Shown here: in pieces, positions 1 through 10,437 of the stretch
Position numbering within the stretch: position 1 is the first letter of the stretch
Layout: each line of letters begins with the position of its first letter
Assembly: GCA_028583405.1 (NCBI GenBank)
Contig: CM053260.1
Coordinates: 27,162,425-27,226,424 of the forward strand
Reading direction: 5' to 3'
DNA from: Pogonophryne albipinna
Taxonomy: Eukaryota; Chordata; Actinopteri; Perciformes; Artedidraconidae
Length of the DNA stretch: 64,000 nt
The notes under the pieces: generated by a model
Databases searched by the model: none
What the model saw: only the letters and a program-made list of their open reading frames with translations
What the model was told of the DNA's origin: nothing
Made by a program: the position numbers and the translations under genes

Positions 1-66
1 AGATGCGTCACGTGGTGTGCTAAAACACTTCCTGGTTAGCTTTCCGCTAGAAATTGAAATCTCAAA

Positions 67-270
67 ATGGCAAAAGAACGGCGAAAAAAACGTTCACAGA
101 GAAGACGACAACAATATTCACTTGCACGAAGCAAGGTTATAGAAAAAACAAATGACCCCGAACATGAAATACCTTCACGGAGTGCGTCGATACGCAAGCT
201 ATCATCCAAAGAACAGGAGGGTTTAGCTAGCGCCTCCCTGCAATCTTTAAAGGCCGTTTTCTCAAAATGA
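67..270 (+). CDS. Small highly basic hypothetical protein in TTAA element
   Basis: This is a 67-codon ORF from ATG to TGA. The first ~16 residues are very basic (MAKERRKKRSQRRRQQ), resembling a nuclear-localisation or nucleic-acid-binding stretch. The rest is polar and Ser/Lys-rich with no motif I recognise. It is intact in all three unit copies, with one replacement between copy 1 (Tyr17) and copies 2 and 3 (Leu17), plus one silent change. It sits ~380 bp inside the left end of the TTAA element, where a first exon would be expected, and the reading frame ends well before the nested insertion at 421. It may be a remnant first exon of the element's own gene or a chance ORF. No function is assigned. 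Confidence 0.35.
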   Translation: MAKERRKKRSQRRRQQYSLARSKVIEKTNDPEHEIPSRSASIRKLSSKEQEGLASASLQSLKAVFSK

Positions 271-420
271 GTTTTTTCTCCTACTCTGAGTTCGAAATGT
301 CCACTTCAGTAGCACGTACATACACCAAACCTTCCAGTTATATTCCTATCAATATTATGAAGACTTTTACAGAAGGGTTTGTTCATATATCATTCATTGC
401 CTGAATTATACAACATTGTA

Positions 421-2990
421 TAGAGAGTCGAAGTCCCTCCCCTTCCGGGAGCCTCCATGGGACCCCGGAAGCGGAAAATTATACATTGCAGTCAATGGAG
501 AGAGAAAAGTTATCTTTTGATCCCGTTTGAATTGTGCCACGAATGACACATATGATGTTTGTCAATTTAAAAGAACATTTTGCAAGTCAAAAAAATAAAT
601 ATGTGTCGTAAAACTGTGAAGTTACACTTTTTTTTTTGTGAAACCGCTCAATGAACTACAGGTCTCTGGTCTCGCACAATAGGCGTCACCATCACAAAGA
701 CGGCAGTCACGTTAGCAAATTTCACCTGTTTCTTTCAGAATGAGGCGAAAAGTATAAAACGAGGTGAACATCACTACAAGTCTGGGTATGTTGAGAGCTG
801 TACATACACGAAAGGGGAGTTAGTCGGTTCTGTAAGAGCAGCGGGACCGGCTTTATAAGGTTTCGGTGAGTAATATGAGTGCAATGTGTAACGTTAATGT
901 CAGCTAGCTAACATTAGCTAACAAGGTACACTAACATGTTTTGTTTTAGTAACTAGTTTTCTCCTTAAGAACTTCGTGGTCTCTGTGTATGCTGTGGATA
1001 ACATTAGTGTTCACAAGAACAAGGTACACTCCCGTGTTTTGTTTTAGTTGCTCTTCAGATTGAAGCGGCCAGTTTTATATCGACTATACTGTATGTGTGA
1101 TCTCCTTTTACATCTCGTTGTGTCACTTGAGTTTATTTGCTGTGTCTAGATTCAAGGATTTTGGTTATCTTGTCAATTTGTTTGGTTATCTAGGCACAGC
1201 TGTGTGTGACTCCCTCTGGTACACTGGTATGTGTTTTCCTAATGTAGAGAGCATTGATTAATTAATAAACTACACACTGTGTCTAGATCCTGACCAAACG
1301 TAGGATTACAACTCTTTGAAACTGTAGGTGGCTCTTAAAAGAGCTGTTGTGTTTGGGTGTGCTGGTCTCAGGTCAGTCTAAGCCCTCTCTCCGTGGATGC
1401 GGCGGGCCAGCTGGATGTCCTTGGGCATGATGGTGACCCTCTTTGCTTGGTTCATCTTACTGGGGGGCAGCTACATGGATGTCGGTGCAGTCCACAATCA
1501 TTGTGCAGTTGAAGGCAGAATGAATGAAGGCAGAATGAATTTATTATTGACTCAGAATGAAGCACAACTTCATGTCATACAATACATTGACTTTATTTGA
1601 AATTGTGTAAAAAAATATGAGCATTGATTAGCAAGCAGGACCTGCAGGAACAGAGAATGGTGATGGATGGAGCTGGGAAGAGAGAAGAATAAAGAAAACA
1701 GATCAACTTTATTATCGGATATTAAAAATTCAATTTCAAAACAAGTTGCCGCTCCTACAGTTTTCTAGTATGTAAAGATAATTTCACATGACCTATGCAA
1801 AATATCACACTCAATACATGTGTGTCTCTGGGGGGTGCATTGTGCCTTTGATGTATATAAATAATATACCATAACCAAATACTATTACGTACAGTGGAAA
1901 TCAGGTTGCCAGAGCAGGTCAGTCCAGTGTGCATGTTCCTCAGGGTCTCAGCAGTTACAGGTGAGGTAAAGAAAATAAAAGAGAAAAAGGTCAGTAACAA
2001 CACTTTGAATAATTATCTCTTTTAATAATTTTCTCTCAGTAATCACTCAACTACTGTCTTTCCAACAAACAGATTGACTCACCCTCACTATCATCACAAT
2101 GAAACACGTCCAGAAGAATGTCATGCAAAGCTGCCTGCCTGCCTTCCTTCGACTCTCCCATAACTGCCGGATCTTTTCATGTTCAATGTTAACCATTTGT
2201 GCAGATAGCATTAAGTAGAAAATATCGCCGATGCTAATGTGGCGTTAGCCTACCTCCCGCCCCCTTAGCACCTGGTGGAGGGGGTGATAGGCTACTCTTC
2301 AAATGTTTCACAAAATACTTACCATCATGACTACTCTTACTGTTTAACATTTTGGTTTACTTCATGTTAAGGCTAATACAAATGACAAGGCTAAGTAATG
2401 TGATGCTAACTAACGTGCTCGCTACTAGCTAGGTAGCTAACTTGACTATGTTCCATGCAAAACAAGTATATTACCCTTTATATATACAGTCTATGATATT
2501 ACCTGATATGTTTGGTCCAACGACTCCTGGTCCTTTCATCAGACGGGAAGCGATAGAACGATCAAGTGGTATTATCACTTTTGTGATTACAACCTGGTAC
2601 AAAGCACACAGGCATCTTGTAAAAGTGAATTTATTGGAGCAATCTCTTATATTTATTGGAGGGAATAAATCAGTTATGAGATCTTCTTCTTCTTCTTTGC
2701 TTTAATTGCGAGTCGCAACCAGTCTTGGAGCATTATCGCCTATGACATCACTTACGCGACTCAGAATGGGATTTGGGATTTGTAGTCTTTCTAGTTGCTA
2801 GACGACAAACTGTGACTTTTTTTACATGGAAATGATTGTTTAAGATTGACAAACATCATATGTGTCATTCGTGGCACAATTCAAACGGGATCAAAAGATA
2901 ACTTTTCTCTCTCCATTGACTTCAATGTATAATTTTCCGCTTCCGGGGTCCCATGGACCGGAAGTAGATGGGCGTGACTTCGCCACTCTA
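421..2990. mobile_element. TA-flanked DNA element with ~150-bp inverted ends
   Basis: The left end, reading TA then TAGAGAGTCGAAGTC, and the right end, GACTTCGCCACTCTA then TA, are inverted copies of each other. Similarity extends ~150 bp inward on both sides: the blocks around 440-572 and 2840-2975 are reverse complements containing CCATTGACTTCAATG and GATCAAAAGATAACTTTTC. The element lies inside the TTAA element and duplicates TA. The 2.57-kb interior has no transposase ORF that I recognise, but it contains a histone H3 fragment at 1378-1446. Because the terminal inverted repeats are unusually long for the interior, it looks like a non-autonomous element that carries foreign sequence. The superfamily is not determined. 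Confidence 0.6.
1378..1446 (-). pseudogene. Histone H3 C-terminal fragment (22 codons plus stop)
   Basis: Read on the minus strand, bases 1446 to 1378 translate into the last 22 residues of histone H3, from [12 protein letters not shown] through to the ERA end, followed by TAG. There is one change from the canonical tail (the Arg of RIRGERA is His). Upstream on that strand, a pyrimidine-rich CCCCCCAG precedes the fragment by ~20 bases, so it could be the acceptor side of an exon. An AATAAA on the minus strand lies ~240 bases downstream (around 1132-1137). The remainder of H3 is absent, so this is a captured 3' gene fragment. The plus-strand reading frame over the same bases is only its antisense shadow. 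The fragment is present identically in all three unit copies. Confidence 0.85.
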
Positions 2991-3483
2991 TACCTAAAAA
3001 CATGGCGAAAATTGATATTTTAGGGCTGTTGACAGTATTTTCTGATTTATGGAGTGATAAAAAGAGATATCCAATATCCCTTCTGTAAAAGCCTTAGATA
3101 CTAATATGACTACAAAATGAAACAATAATTTTGAACCTGGCTTTATCCAAAGTTCAGATTTCGATTCCTGAAATGTGTTAAAATATGTGCATATTTAATG
3201 AGATAATGGAATATTTGCATGTTTAAACATGCTATTTCAGAAAACTTGTAATACAAAAAACAATTGCCTTATTGTAAGTAATTAACTGGAGAAATTTCTA
3301 GCTGATACCTTTAAGTTAAAAAAAATTATCCTATTCACCTGGGGTGTCTCGCCTTAAGGAATCGTTGAGCTAGCTAGCTAGCATACATTGTCACTATCTG
3401 CTAACGTTAGCTTTAGCCTTCGTTTTCTAATAGTTTTTTTCATAGGCTATAAACGGAGGTGGTATAAGTATAGATATTGTGCT

Positions 3484-4030
3484 AGAGTAGTAGTACTCAG
3501 ATCTTGTACTTTAGTAGAAGTACTCAGATGTTGTTCTTAAAAGTAGAAGTACTCAGATCTTGTAGTGTACTTGAGTAAAAGTAGAAGTACTCAGGTCTTG
3601 TACTTGAGTAAAAGTAGAAGTACTCAGATCTTGTACTTGAGTTAAAGTAGAAGTACTCAGATAAGTAAAAGTAAAAGTACTCAGATCTTGTACTCGAGTA
3701 GAAGTACTCAGATCTTGTACTTTAGTAGAAGTACTCAGATCTTGTACTTTAGTAGAAGTGGAAGTACCATCTTGTACTTAATAAAAGTATAGTACTCAGA
3801 TGTTGTACTTGAGTAAAAGTAGAAGTACTCAGATCTTGTACTTTAGTAGAAGTGGAAGTACTCAGATCTTGTACTTAATAAAAGTAAAGTACTCAGATAT
3901 TGTACTTGAGTAAAAGTAGAAGTACTCAGATGTTGTACTTGAGTAAAAGTAGAAGTACTCAGATATTGTACTTGAGTAAAAGTAGAAGTACTCAGATCTT
4001 GTACTTGAGTAAATGTAGAAGTACCAGAGT
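3484..4030. repeat. Minisatellite, ~30-40 bp AGTACTCAGATCTTGTACTT units
   Basis: About 15 imperfect units of the form AGTACTCAGATCTTGTACTT followed by GAGTAAAAGTAGA, with some units shortened to TTAGTAGA or TTAATAAA. Copy number differs between the three tandem copies: copy 2 is ~95 bp shorter here than copies 1 and 3. Confidence 0.9.
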
Positions 4031-4369
4031 GTAGGAATACTCTGTTACAGTAAAAGTCCTGCATTCAAAATGTTACTCAAGTAAAAGTACAAAAGTATTC
4101 TCATCAAAATATAGTGAAACTAGCGACAGTAAAAGTAGTCGTTGTGCAGATTGGTCCATTTCAGAATAATATATATGATATGTTTTATAATGATTGATCA
4201 TTAAAGTGTTCTCAAAGCTGGTAAAGGTGCAGCTAGTTTGAATGACTTTGTATACTGCAGGGTAGCTTGTGGATTTACTCCAGGTGGAACTAAAGTCTGA
4301 TTTAACACTTGATTAGATTTCACATCATTCATCCAGATCTGTAAAGTAACTAAAGGTATTAAATACATG

Positions 4370-4535
4370 TAGAGGAGGAAAGGTACACCATGTACCTCTG
4401 AACTGTAGTGGAGGAGAAGTACACCATGTACCTCTGAACTGTAGATGAGTAGAAGTACACCATGTACCTCTAAACTGTAGAGGAGTAGAAGTACACCATG
4501 TACCTCTGAACTGTAGAGGAGTAGAAGTACAAAGT
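4370..4535. repeat. Minisatellite, ~36-bp GTACCTCTGAACTGTAG units
   Basis: Four to five tandem units containing GTACACCATGTACCTCTGAA and CTGTAGAGGAGTAGAA. Copy 3 has one unit fewer (57143-57272), giving a 36-bp length difference. Confidence 0.9.
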
Positions 4536-4636
4536 AGCAAAACATTGAAATACTTAAATAAAGTACAAGTATCTCAAAATTGTACCCAATTATAGTACTT
4601 GTTGAGTTTATGAATTTAGTTACTTTACACCAGTGG

Positions 4637-5019
4637 CTATAAAGATAGAAAGACTAAGTCTTACACAGAGGCATGAAAATACATTTTCAAAATGCTCAAC
4701 AGTGCTGCCAAAATTATAAACTGACTGCTACACAATTAAAATAAATGCTTTTATATATTTCTACTAGATGTGTCTCTTTGATGTTTCTGTTATTATTAAC
4801 ACTGCTGCTTTAGTTGTTCTGACTACTAAAATCCTCTGTTATTCCTAATTTTAAAGCCGATATTCCGTGGGGTCGGGGGGCTCGGATCCTTGTCACCTTT
4901 TTCATACCTGATGAGTTTGCCTCCCTGACTAGTTGCTTTAGCGTGTAGAAGCTACTAAGCCTACTATTTGATTTGTTTTAGATAGGCACAACATGTTTCA
5001 TATGCAGACCTTAGGTACA
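4637..5019. other. No gene recognised
   Basis: AT-rich sequence between the AGTAC repeat and the CA tract. I see no ORF, repeat terminus or RNA gene. The same sequence occupies 27048-27430 and 57374-57757. Confidence 0.6.
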
Positions 5020-5050
5020 CATACAGGCACACACATACATAGACACACAT

Positions 5051-5099
<49 letters not shown>

Positions 5100-5207
5100 T
5101 AGACATAGACATAGACATAGACACATACACACACATACACACACATATAGACACATACACACACATACACACACATATAGACACACACATACATAGACAC
5201 ATAGACA

Positions 5208-5253
<46 letters not shown>

Positions 5254-5334
5254 AACAGATACACATACAAACAGACACACATATAAACACATAGACAGAC
5301 ACACACATGCACACACATAGATACACATACACAC
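5020..5334. repeat. Compound CA / ACATAGAC microsatellite
   Basis: Long runs of (CA)n mixed with CATAGA and ATACAC units. All long Cys/Val or Thr/His frames across it are translations of the dinucleotide repeat. Its length varies between the unit copies, and in copy 3 it is split by a hAT insertion. Confidence 0.98.
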
Positions 5335-5466
5335 TAGGGGTGTAACTGTTCACAAACATTTCGGTTCGGTACGTACCTCGGTTTTTAGGTCACGGTTCGG
5401 TTCGGTACGTTTTCGGTACAGCAGAAAAAATTATCACAAAACATAAAATATATATATATATTTTGT

Positions 5467-5745
5467 TATTATTATTAAACTGTGAATAATGTATTCACTC
5501 AAATAAATACAAAATATAATAAAATAAACATTAAGATGCAGCATTTCGATGAACTGAAATAATCTGTATTTGAACTTTACTGTACTAGTATTCACAAAAC
5601 ATAAACTATTAGTTTTGGGTTTTTAATTATTATTAAACTGTGAATATTCACTCAAATAAATACAAAATATAATAAAATAAACATTAAGGTGCAGCATTTC
5701 GATGAACTGAAATAATCTGTATTTGAACTGTATTGTACTAGTACC
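5467..5745. repeat. Local ~170-bp tandem duplication, copy 1 only
   Basis: The segment AAACTGTGAATA...CTCAAATAAATAC through GTACTAGTA appears twice in succession (about 5475-5595 and 5633-5745), separated by TTAGTTTTGGG. Copies 2 and 3 have it once. This is a post-duplication change. Confidence 0.8.
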
Positions 5746-5798
5746 TAAGCAGCCAGTTTGACATAATGACTTGCTTGTCATTGTATTTTCATGTTTTT

Positions 5799-6281
5799 TT
5801 AAAGAACAATGTACTTGTCCACATTGCTTGCCGAAAGGGCAGATCTGCTGGCACTAACAATGTCTCCTGCTGCGGAGAACACCCTCTCGCTAGGGATAGA
5901 GGTAGCAGATACAGCCAGGTAACGCATTGGTAACATGGCAACATAAGGATATTTGGCGTTTAGCTATGGCTCGGTCTGAACTTTTTGCGAGTGGTGGAAG
6001 CTTAAATGCTAGTGGGAGTTGGGTTTGCACTTCAGTCTTTTTTCTTTTGGCCCCGGTGATATTCACGTTCGGGTGATGCCTTTTCAAATGAGTGTGCAAG
6101 TTTGATGTATTGCCAGCCGCATAACCAATTTTAGTTGAACAATGCCGACTAACAGCTTTGGCTGGTCCACCTGTCTTTTTCCGTCATCCTTGTACGTAAC
6201 TGCGAAACCAAAATGTTCCCAAACCGGAGACTTCAATGATGCTGGAGGATTTTCGAGCTCAACTTTATCTGCGTTCGCCAT
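5799..6281 (-). pseudogene. hAT transposase fossil: BED finger joined to C-terminus
   Basis: The start at 6281 gives a typical BED finger beginning (KSPVWEHFGFAV around residues 17-28). After a +1 frameshift near 6165, the frame reads a zinc-finger segment with RHC...NTSNLHTHLKRHH, then a Gln/Leu-rich linker (VQTQLPLAF). A second frame change near 5960 leads directly into the hAT C-terminal dimerisation region, with SIPSERVFSAAGDIVSASR and a TAA stop at 5799-5801. The catalytic core between these parts is deleted. The first zinc-ligand cysteine of the BED finger is serine (SRHC where family members usually have CRHC). The protein cannot be active. The assignment to ZBED-like hAT is firm from both preserved ends. 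Confidence 0.85.
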
Positions 6282-6333
6282 TTCGACAGTTCCTCAAATT
6301 ACTGACTAAATTTGAACGCATCCCTGTCACCAG

Positions 6334-7626
6334 GGGCCTCATTTATAACGCCGTGCGTAGGATTCACGTGGGAAGCTTGCTTACGTAGTAGAAATCCAAA
6401 AAATAGGTACAGAAATGTTCTGATTCACCAAACATTGCGTACCGGCGAGGAAAGTGCGTACAGCACTTCCTACGCCGGTTTCCCTTTGTAAATCACAACT
6501 GACTCGAAATGCGGTGCAGCTTTTGCGGGCTTCATGTAACGCCCATATTTGCCTATAAATAGTCAAAGAAACGCCCATTCATTCATTCTGACTGACTTTA
6601 TGAAGAAGATCGCAGGAAATGACGACAGAACAGCTAAAAAAGACATCTCACACCATGTCAGATTTTGGTTATTTTGGGGAGGTCGAGATAAATCATATTG
6701 TTTGGTGGATGCCGTTTGAACCAGAGTAGCAGCATGGAGGTCGGATCGTCACCAAAATAAATAAATAAGTGGTCTGAAAAAGGTTCATGACAAAAAAAAA
6801 TACACATATACTTCCTCAGGCAGTGTGTTTGTACCGGGGACAGGAGACACCCCCTTGATGAGAGACTGTAAGAAATGATCGGGGAATCCCTCCGGAGTGG
6901 AGTCATGACGACTGGATCTGAATTATGTTTTCGTATTTGGTGGTTTGTGTCCCAGCTGTCGATCAGCTGTGCGCAGCGTCTCCACTGCAGCAACTCTATA
7001 TCCACCAGTTAAAGGAAATACAACTAATGTGTTGTGTTATATTAGCTGTACAATGTACCACATATGGTGTTCTTAGTTTCCATACCTCCTGTGTTTTACG
7101 AGCGACTTATCAAGTCTTAGCAAACGGCATAAAACATGATTAAACATGGTAGTATATAAAACCATGCTCGTACAACCTAGAAATGCAAAACCGCATAATT
7201 TAGGAGAAAACATTTCATAACATTAACACAACATATTCGAGGTGGTTTTAAATAACATATCCGTATTTATTTATTTCTCCAAGTTATGTTTTTGTGTGCA
7301 CTGAGGAGTCTCAAACAGGCGTTTGTTTAATCATTTTAAGATCAGCTTTAATCAATGTTTGAAGATGAATTCTTCATATGATAAATGAGAGGTAACATTT
7401 TATTTATGGTATTATTTCCACATATTTATCTCCATTTTTCCTTCTGCCAACGGTGTCGCAGTTTCTCGTCTCTCCCGTTTTTGTGCTTAGTGCGTACGCA
7501 TGGGTTAGAGTTTGCGTGGAGGACCGCACGTTTTCCCGTCAAGTTAGTATTTTATAAATCGCAAACATTGCGTAGAAACTGGCGTACGCCATTTTTTGGG
7601 CGTATATCCCTTTATAAATGAGGCCC
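6334..7626. mobile_element. Harbinger-like non-autonomous element, 1293 bp
   Basis: The ends are inverted: GGGCCTCATTTATAA on the left and its reverse complement on the right. They are flanked by the direct triplet CAG at 6331-6333 and 7627-7629. Subterminal sequence continues as imperfect inverted repeats rich in GCGTAC/GTACGC (GCGTAGGATTCACG versus GGCGTACGCC). A 3-bp duplication fits the PIF/Harbinger superfamily. The interior has no frame I can match to a Harbinger nuclease or Myb protein, so it is non-autonomous or decayed. Confidence 0.75.
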
Positions 7627-7629
7627 CAG

Positions 7630-8455
7630 CTCTCATAGTATGCCTCTCGTCCAATGAAATGACTTGATCGCTCTATGACGCGTTGAACCAGCGCCGCCCC
7701 TGGCCAACTTGGGGCCCCAAGCGACATTGTGAGATGAGGCCCCCCCCCCCTCAACCGACAGGAGTGAAAACATTTTTTTTCGAAACAAAGTAGGCTACTT
7801 TGCAAATATAATTCCTGTTTATTATTATTATCAACACAGTTACTTTTGTATACAGTGAGGTAAATGGTAAATGTGCATGTATGTCGTTCAGTATGCGTTT
7901 ACAGGTGAATACGTCTGAAAAAAAAGGGGGGCCAGAGATAAGGAAAATCCACCCAAGAGGTTTCTTTTGCTAAATCTGTCTAAAAAGGTCAAATATCACT
8001 TGTTTTGCATCAATCTTGATACAGGGTACTTATTATATGTTGTACTTTGGATTCCTAAAGCTTTTAGTCTACTAACCCATCATCCAAGGTTAGTTTTCAC
8101 TATAAGTACAACATATTTTTTGGACGGACACTATAATTTACAGTTTTTTACCATGTTCAATCTGAATTTTCTTTAAAATAAAAAACATCTATATTGATTA
8201 TGACTTTTCTACATCAAACTCACAGGTTTATCATTACTTTGAGAAAAAATATGATTAATTTAACCCTTTTAGAAGGGAAGATATGGTCATTTGTTCTGGG
8301 AATGTCATTTTCGAGCCTGAGACCTGAAAAACAGGCTCAGGGCTTAACAGGTTAAGTAATACATTCATTTTGTATTTGCATATTGCGATGGATGAGAATT
8401 CCCATTTTGTATTGTACAAGTTGGGATCATAAACCTGTTTTTTAAATGTGGCTGT
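7630..8455. other. No gene recognised
   Basis: Contains a GC-rich motif with CCTGGCCAACTTGGGGCC (7693-7710), a C10 tract, and otherwise AT-rich sequence. There is no supported ORF. The block CCTGAGACCTGAAAAACAGG near 8315 is a short imperfect palindrome. The same content recurs at 29865-30690. Confidence 0.5.
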
Positions 8456-10169
8456 AAAGGTCCCCTCTTATACTGTTTTTCATCAATATATTATAGTCCT
8501 CAGATATATACAAAACATGTCTCTCAAGTGTTTGGCTCCAAACACCAAATACATCATTGCAGCATTACCCATAATCCCCTCTGTTTCAGCCCTGTTTCAA
8601 AAGTGCTGATTCTCTGTCTGTTACTTTAGATCAGGGGTGGGGAACCTTTTTCCTCTCAAGGGCCATTTCAATTTTTTCAACATCCTCCGAGGGCCGTACA
8701 AATTATTGACCTCTGCTTAAAAATCACAGCACATTCATTTGGCCTTTCTTTCATGCGTATGTGTACAAATATATTTAGTTTCCTATCCATGGACATGATT
8801 TAAATGTGGGGGCGGTGGACCTAACCTGCTCTAGGGGGGTCCGGGGGCATGCTCCCCCGGGAAGATTTTTTTTTAAATATTGATGTTGAAAGCATCAATC
8901 TGGTGCACTTTGAGAGAAAAATGAAGAGATCTATGGAAACATCTCTCAACACCCACATGAAACAGAACTGTAAGCAGATTTAATTTTTCTTTATGGATAC
9001 TTTACAAATCACTCTCCTTTCAAACTGTATTCTTGTTTATTAATAACAACTTTTTTTTACTGTCATATAGTATTTTATACCTGTTTACTTTATTCTCTTG
9101 TTTTTTGATAACTATAATGATCATATAAAGATGGGCCTTTACCTCACTGGTAGGAGAAAAAGCTTCTTATATTCGTTAGCATAGCTAGCTAACCAGATGC
9201 TAATAACAACAAAGTTATTGACTGTATGATCAGAATGACAGATGAACAGATCGCCACTGGGCTTTCAACTAAGACATAGCAACGCAAAAACTGCAGCATG
9301 TGTATGGCTCCTTATGGGTACTGCAATTGTTGAAGTCCCGGAGCGGCGTTCTGCTGCTGTCCGTCAGCACTGCACCCCTGTCAGACGAGACATATACCAC
9401 GTGATGACACGTTAGGCTCGTGTTGTGTTCAAGGACCATGACCGTTGCCAGGAAAAACAGGCACTCGCTTGTTTAATTCTTTTACGGTCTAGATTTCTTT
9501 AATTTTTTTCTTTTTTGCGTGTGTTTATAAATTACCTCGAGGGCCAAACCAAATGGTCTCGCGGGCCGTATACGGCCCGGGGACCGGAGGTTCCCCACCC
9601 CTGCTTTAGATGAAAATAAGGAGCCACTCCCCACGCCCCTCTGAGAGATATTTGGTTACAAAGAACACAATGGTGCTCCAGGAGGATATTCAGGTGATAA
9701 GGTGAGGGGGGGGGGGTTACCTTGGTTGCTGATTGGCTAATGGTTACTCAACCCAAAAAAACGTTGTGACATCACAAAGGGGCCAAAATCTGATCAGCTC
9801 ATTTTCAGACATGTTTTTATATAAATGGATCAGGACAAAAAGAGGGAGAATCTTTTTTCCAGAAACTTTCAGAGTCTCTTTCCACAGAGGGGACACATGG
9901 TGATGTAGAAAATACATGACAGCTTTCCATAGTGTTTCATTTATTCTGTTAGCAGCTCATTATTTAAAACAGAAGCCTTAGATTGCTCATCATTGGAGGA
10001 AATAGGAAGGGTATATTTCAAGGTTGTTATATAAATAAGTTATTGTTTTTTTTTCTTGTCAACTTAGATTTGTAAGACCATGTTTTCAACTTGAATTTAC
10101 TGAAAGTGGGCTTATTAACACATGAACACTAACATATGTGTACAGATATATTTAAGAAGTACAAGACCA
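8456..10169. other. Dispersed repeat-like host of the hAT, no gene
   Basis: The left edge TAAAGGTCCCCTCTTATACT resembles the start of a common fish DNA-transposon family, but no matching right terminus is seen. The 972-bp hAT is inserted into it at 8632. On the right side, 9612-10169 holds only AT-rich sequence, a G10 tract and CCAAAATCTGATCAGCTC-type sequence. No ORF is supported. Confidence 0.4.
8632..9603. mobile_element. Non-autonomous hAT, 972 bp, perfect 8-bp TSD
   Basis: It begins CAGGGGTGGGGAACC and ends with the inverse GGTTCCCCACCCCTG. The direct 8-bp duplication CTTTAGAT flanks it at 8624-8631 and 9604-9611. Subterminal GGGCCATTT and GGGCCGTA motifs match the same family. There is no transposase. 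Element boundaries are exact. Confidence 0.95.
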
Positions 10170-10266
10170 GCTCAAGTTTAATTTGTGGGCCGCATTCCAT
10201 TATACTTTTTTAATTTGCTGAGGGCCGATTCAAAATGGCCCACGGGCCGTAGTTTGGACACCCCTG
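10170..10266. mobile_element. Terminal fragment of a hAT MITE
   Basis: Contains GGGCCGCATTCCATTATAC, GGCCCACGGGCCGTAGTTTG and the terminus GACACCCCTGAG, the usual end of a fish or vertebrate hAT MITE. The opposite terminus is absent, so only one end remains. Confidence 0.65.
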
Positions 10267-10437
10267 AGTTATAGCATTTAACAGAATCAATCTATTTCCA
10301 ACTGGAAGGACAGATAACCTGCACCACTGATGAGATACAAAGATCTGACCAAGTTACACAGGAAAGCAATGACTTTATACAGGCAAGAGACACAGGAAGA
10401 GGACTCATTCAGCTAGGTAACTTACATTACAGTCTTA

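Larger units (their letters stand above)
1..3353 (+). mobile_element. TTAA-flanked (Kolobok/piggyBac-like) element, right part
   Basis: The right terminus is GGTGTCTCGCC followed by TTAA at 3354-3357. The matching left terminus, TTAA then GGCGAGACAC, lies before this window for copy 1 but is visible at the end of copy 1 (22161-22174) as the start of the next copy. The ends form an imperfect ~18-bp inverted repeat (GGCGAGACAC, then a variant of SSCAGGYRAA). A 4-bp TTAA duplication is typical of the Kolobok and piggyBac superfamilies. I see no transposase. The element carries only the 67-codon ORF at 67-270 and is interrupted by a TA-flanked element at 421-2990. The superfamily assignment is an inference from the duplication and the termini. 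Confidence 0.6.
3484..4636. mobile_element. AGTAC-rich teleost dispersed repeat ending in CAGTGG
   Basis: The right end reads TTACTTTACACCAGTGG. The body contains repeated TTACTCAAGTAAAAGTAC, CTGTAAAGTAACTAAAG and AAGTACAAGTATCTCAAAA, which I recognise as a very common teleost interspersed repeat, probably a non-autonomous DNA transposon with CAGTGGTGG-type ends. The left part has been replaced or expanded by a long minisatellite (3484-4030), and no clear left terminus is visible. There is no protein-coding potential. The tyrosine/leucine-rich minus-strand frames here are translations of tandem repeats. Confidence 0.6.
5335..6330 (-). mobile_element. Internally deleted BED-finger hAT element
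   Basis: One end is TAGGGGTGTAACTG, followed by subterminal TTCGGTTCGGTACGTACC, a pattern I recognise from fish hAT elements. On the minus strand it retains both ends of a hAT transposase gene (5799-6281) fused across a large internal deletion. The second terminus is not visible; the sequence runs into the Harbinger-like element at 6334, so the far end is either lost or lies beyond it in decayed form. Confidence 0.7.

Noticed and set aside
1397..1600. Plus-strand 67-codon frame with a hydrophobic start
   Set aside because: It is the antisense of the histone H3 fragment. The minus-strand reading gives an exact H3 C-terminus.
3484..4030. CRISPR-like appearance of regular 30-40 bp repeats
   Set aside because: Adjacent units are near-identical along their full length with no unique spacers, and the context is a teleost dispersed repeat. 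This is a minisatellite.
4964..5359. Overlapping long Cys/Val and Thr/His-rich reading frames on both strands
   Set aside because: They are translations of the CA/ACATAG microsatellite; all frames are open simply because the repeat lacks stops. The same applies at 27375-27752, 18771-18980 and 40693-41085.
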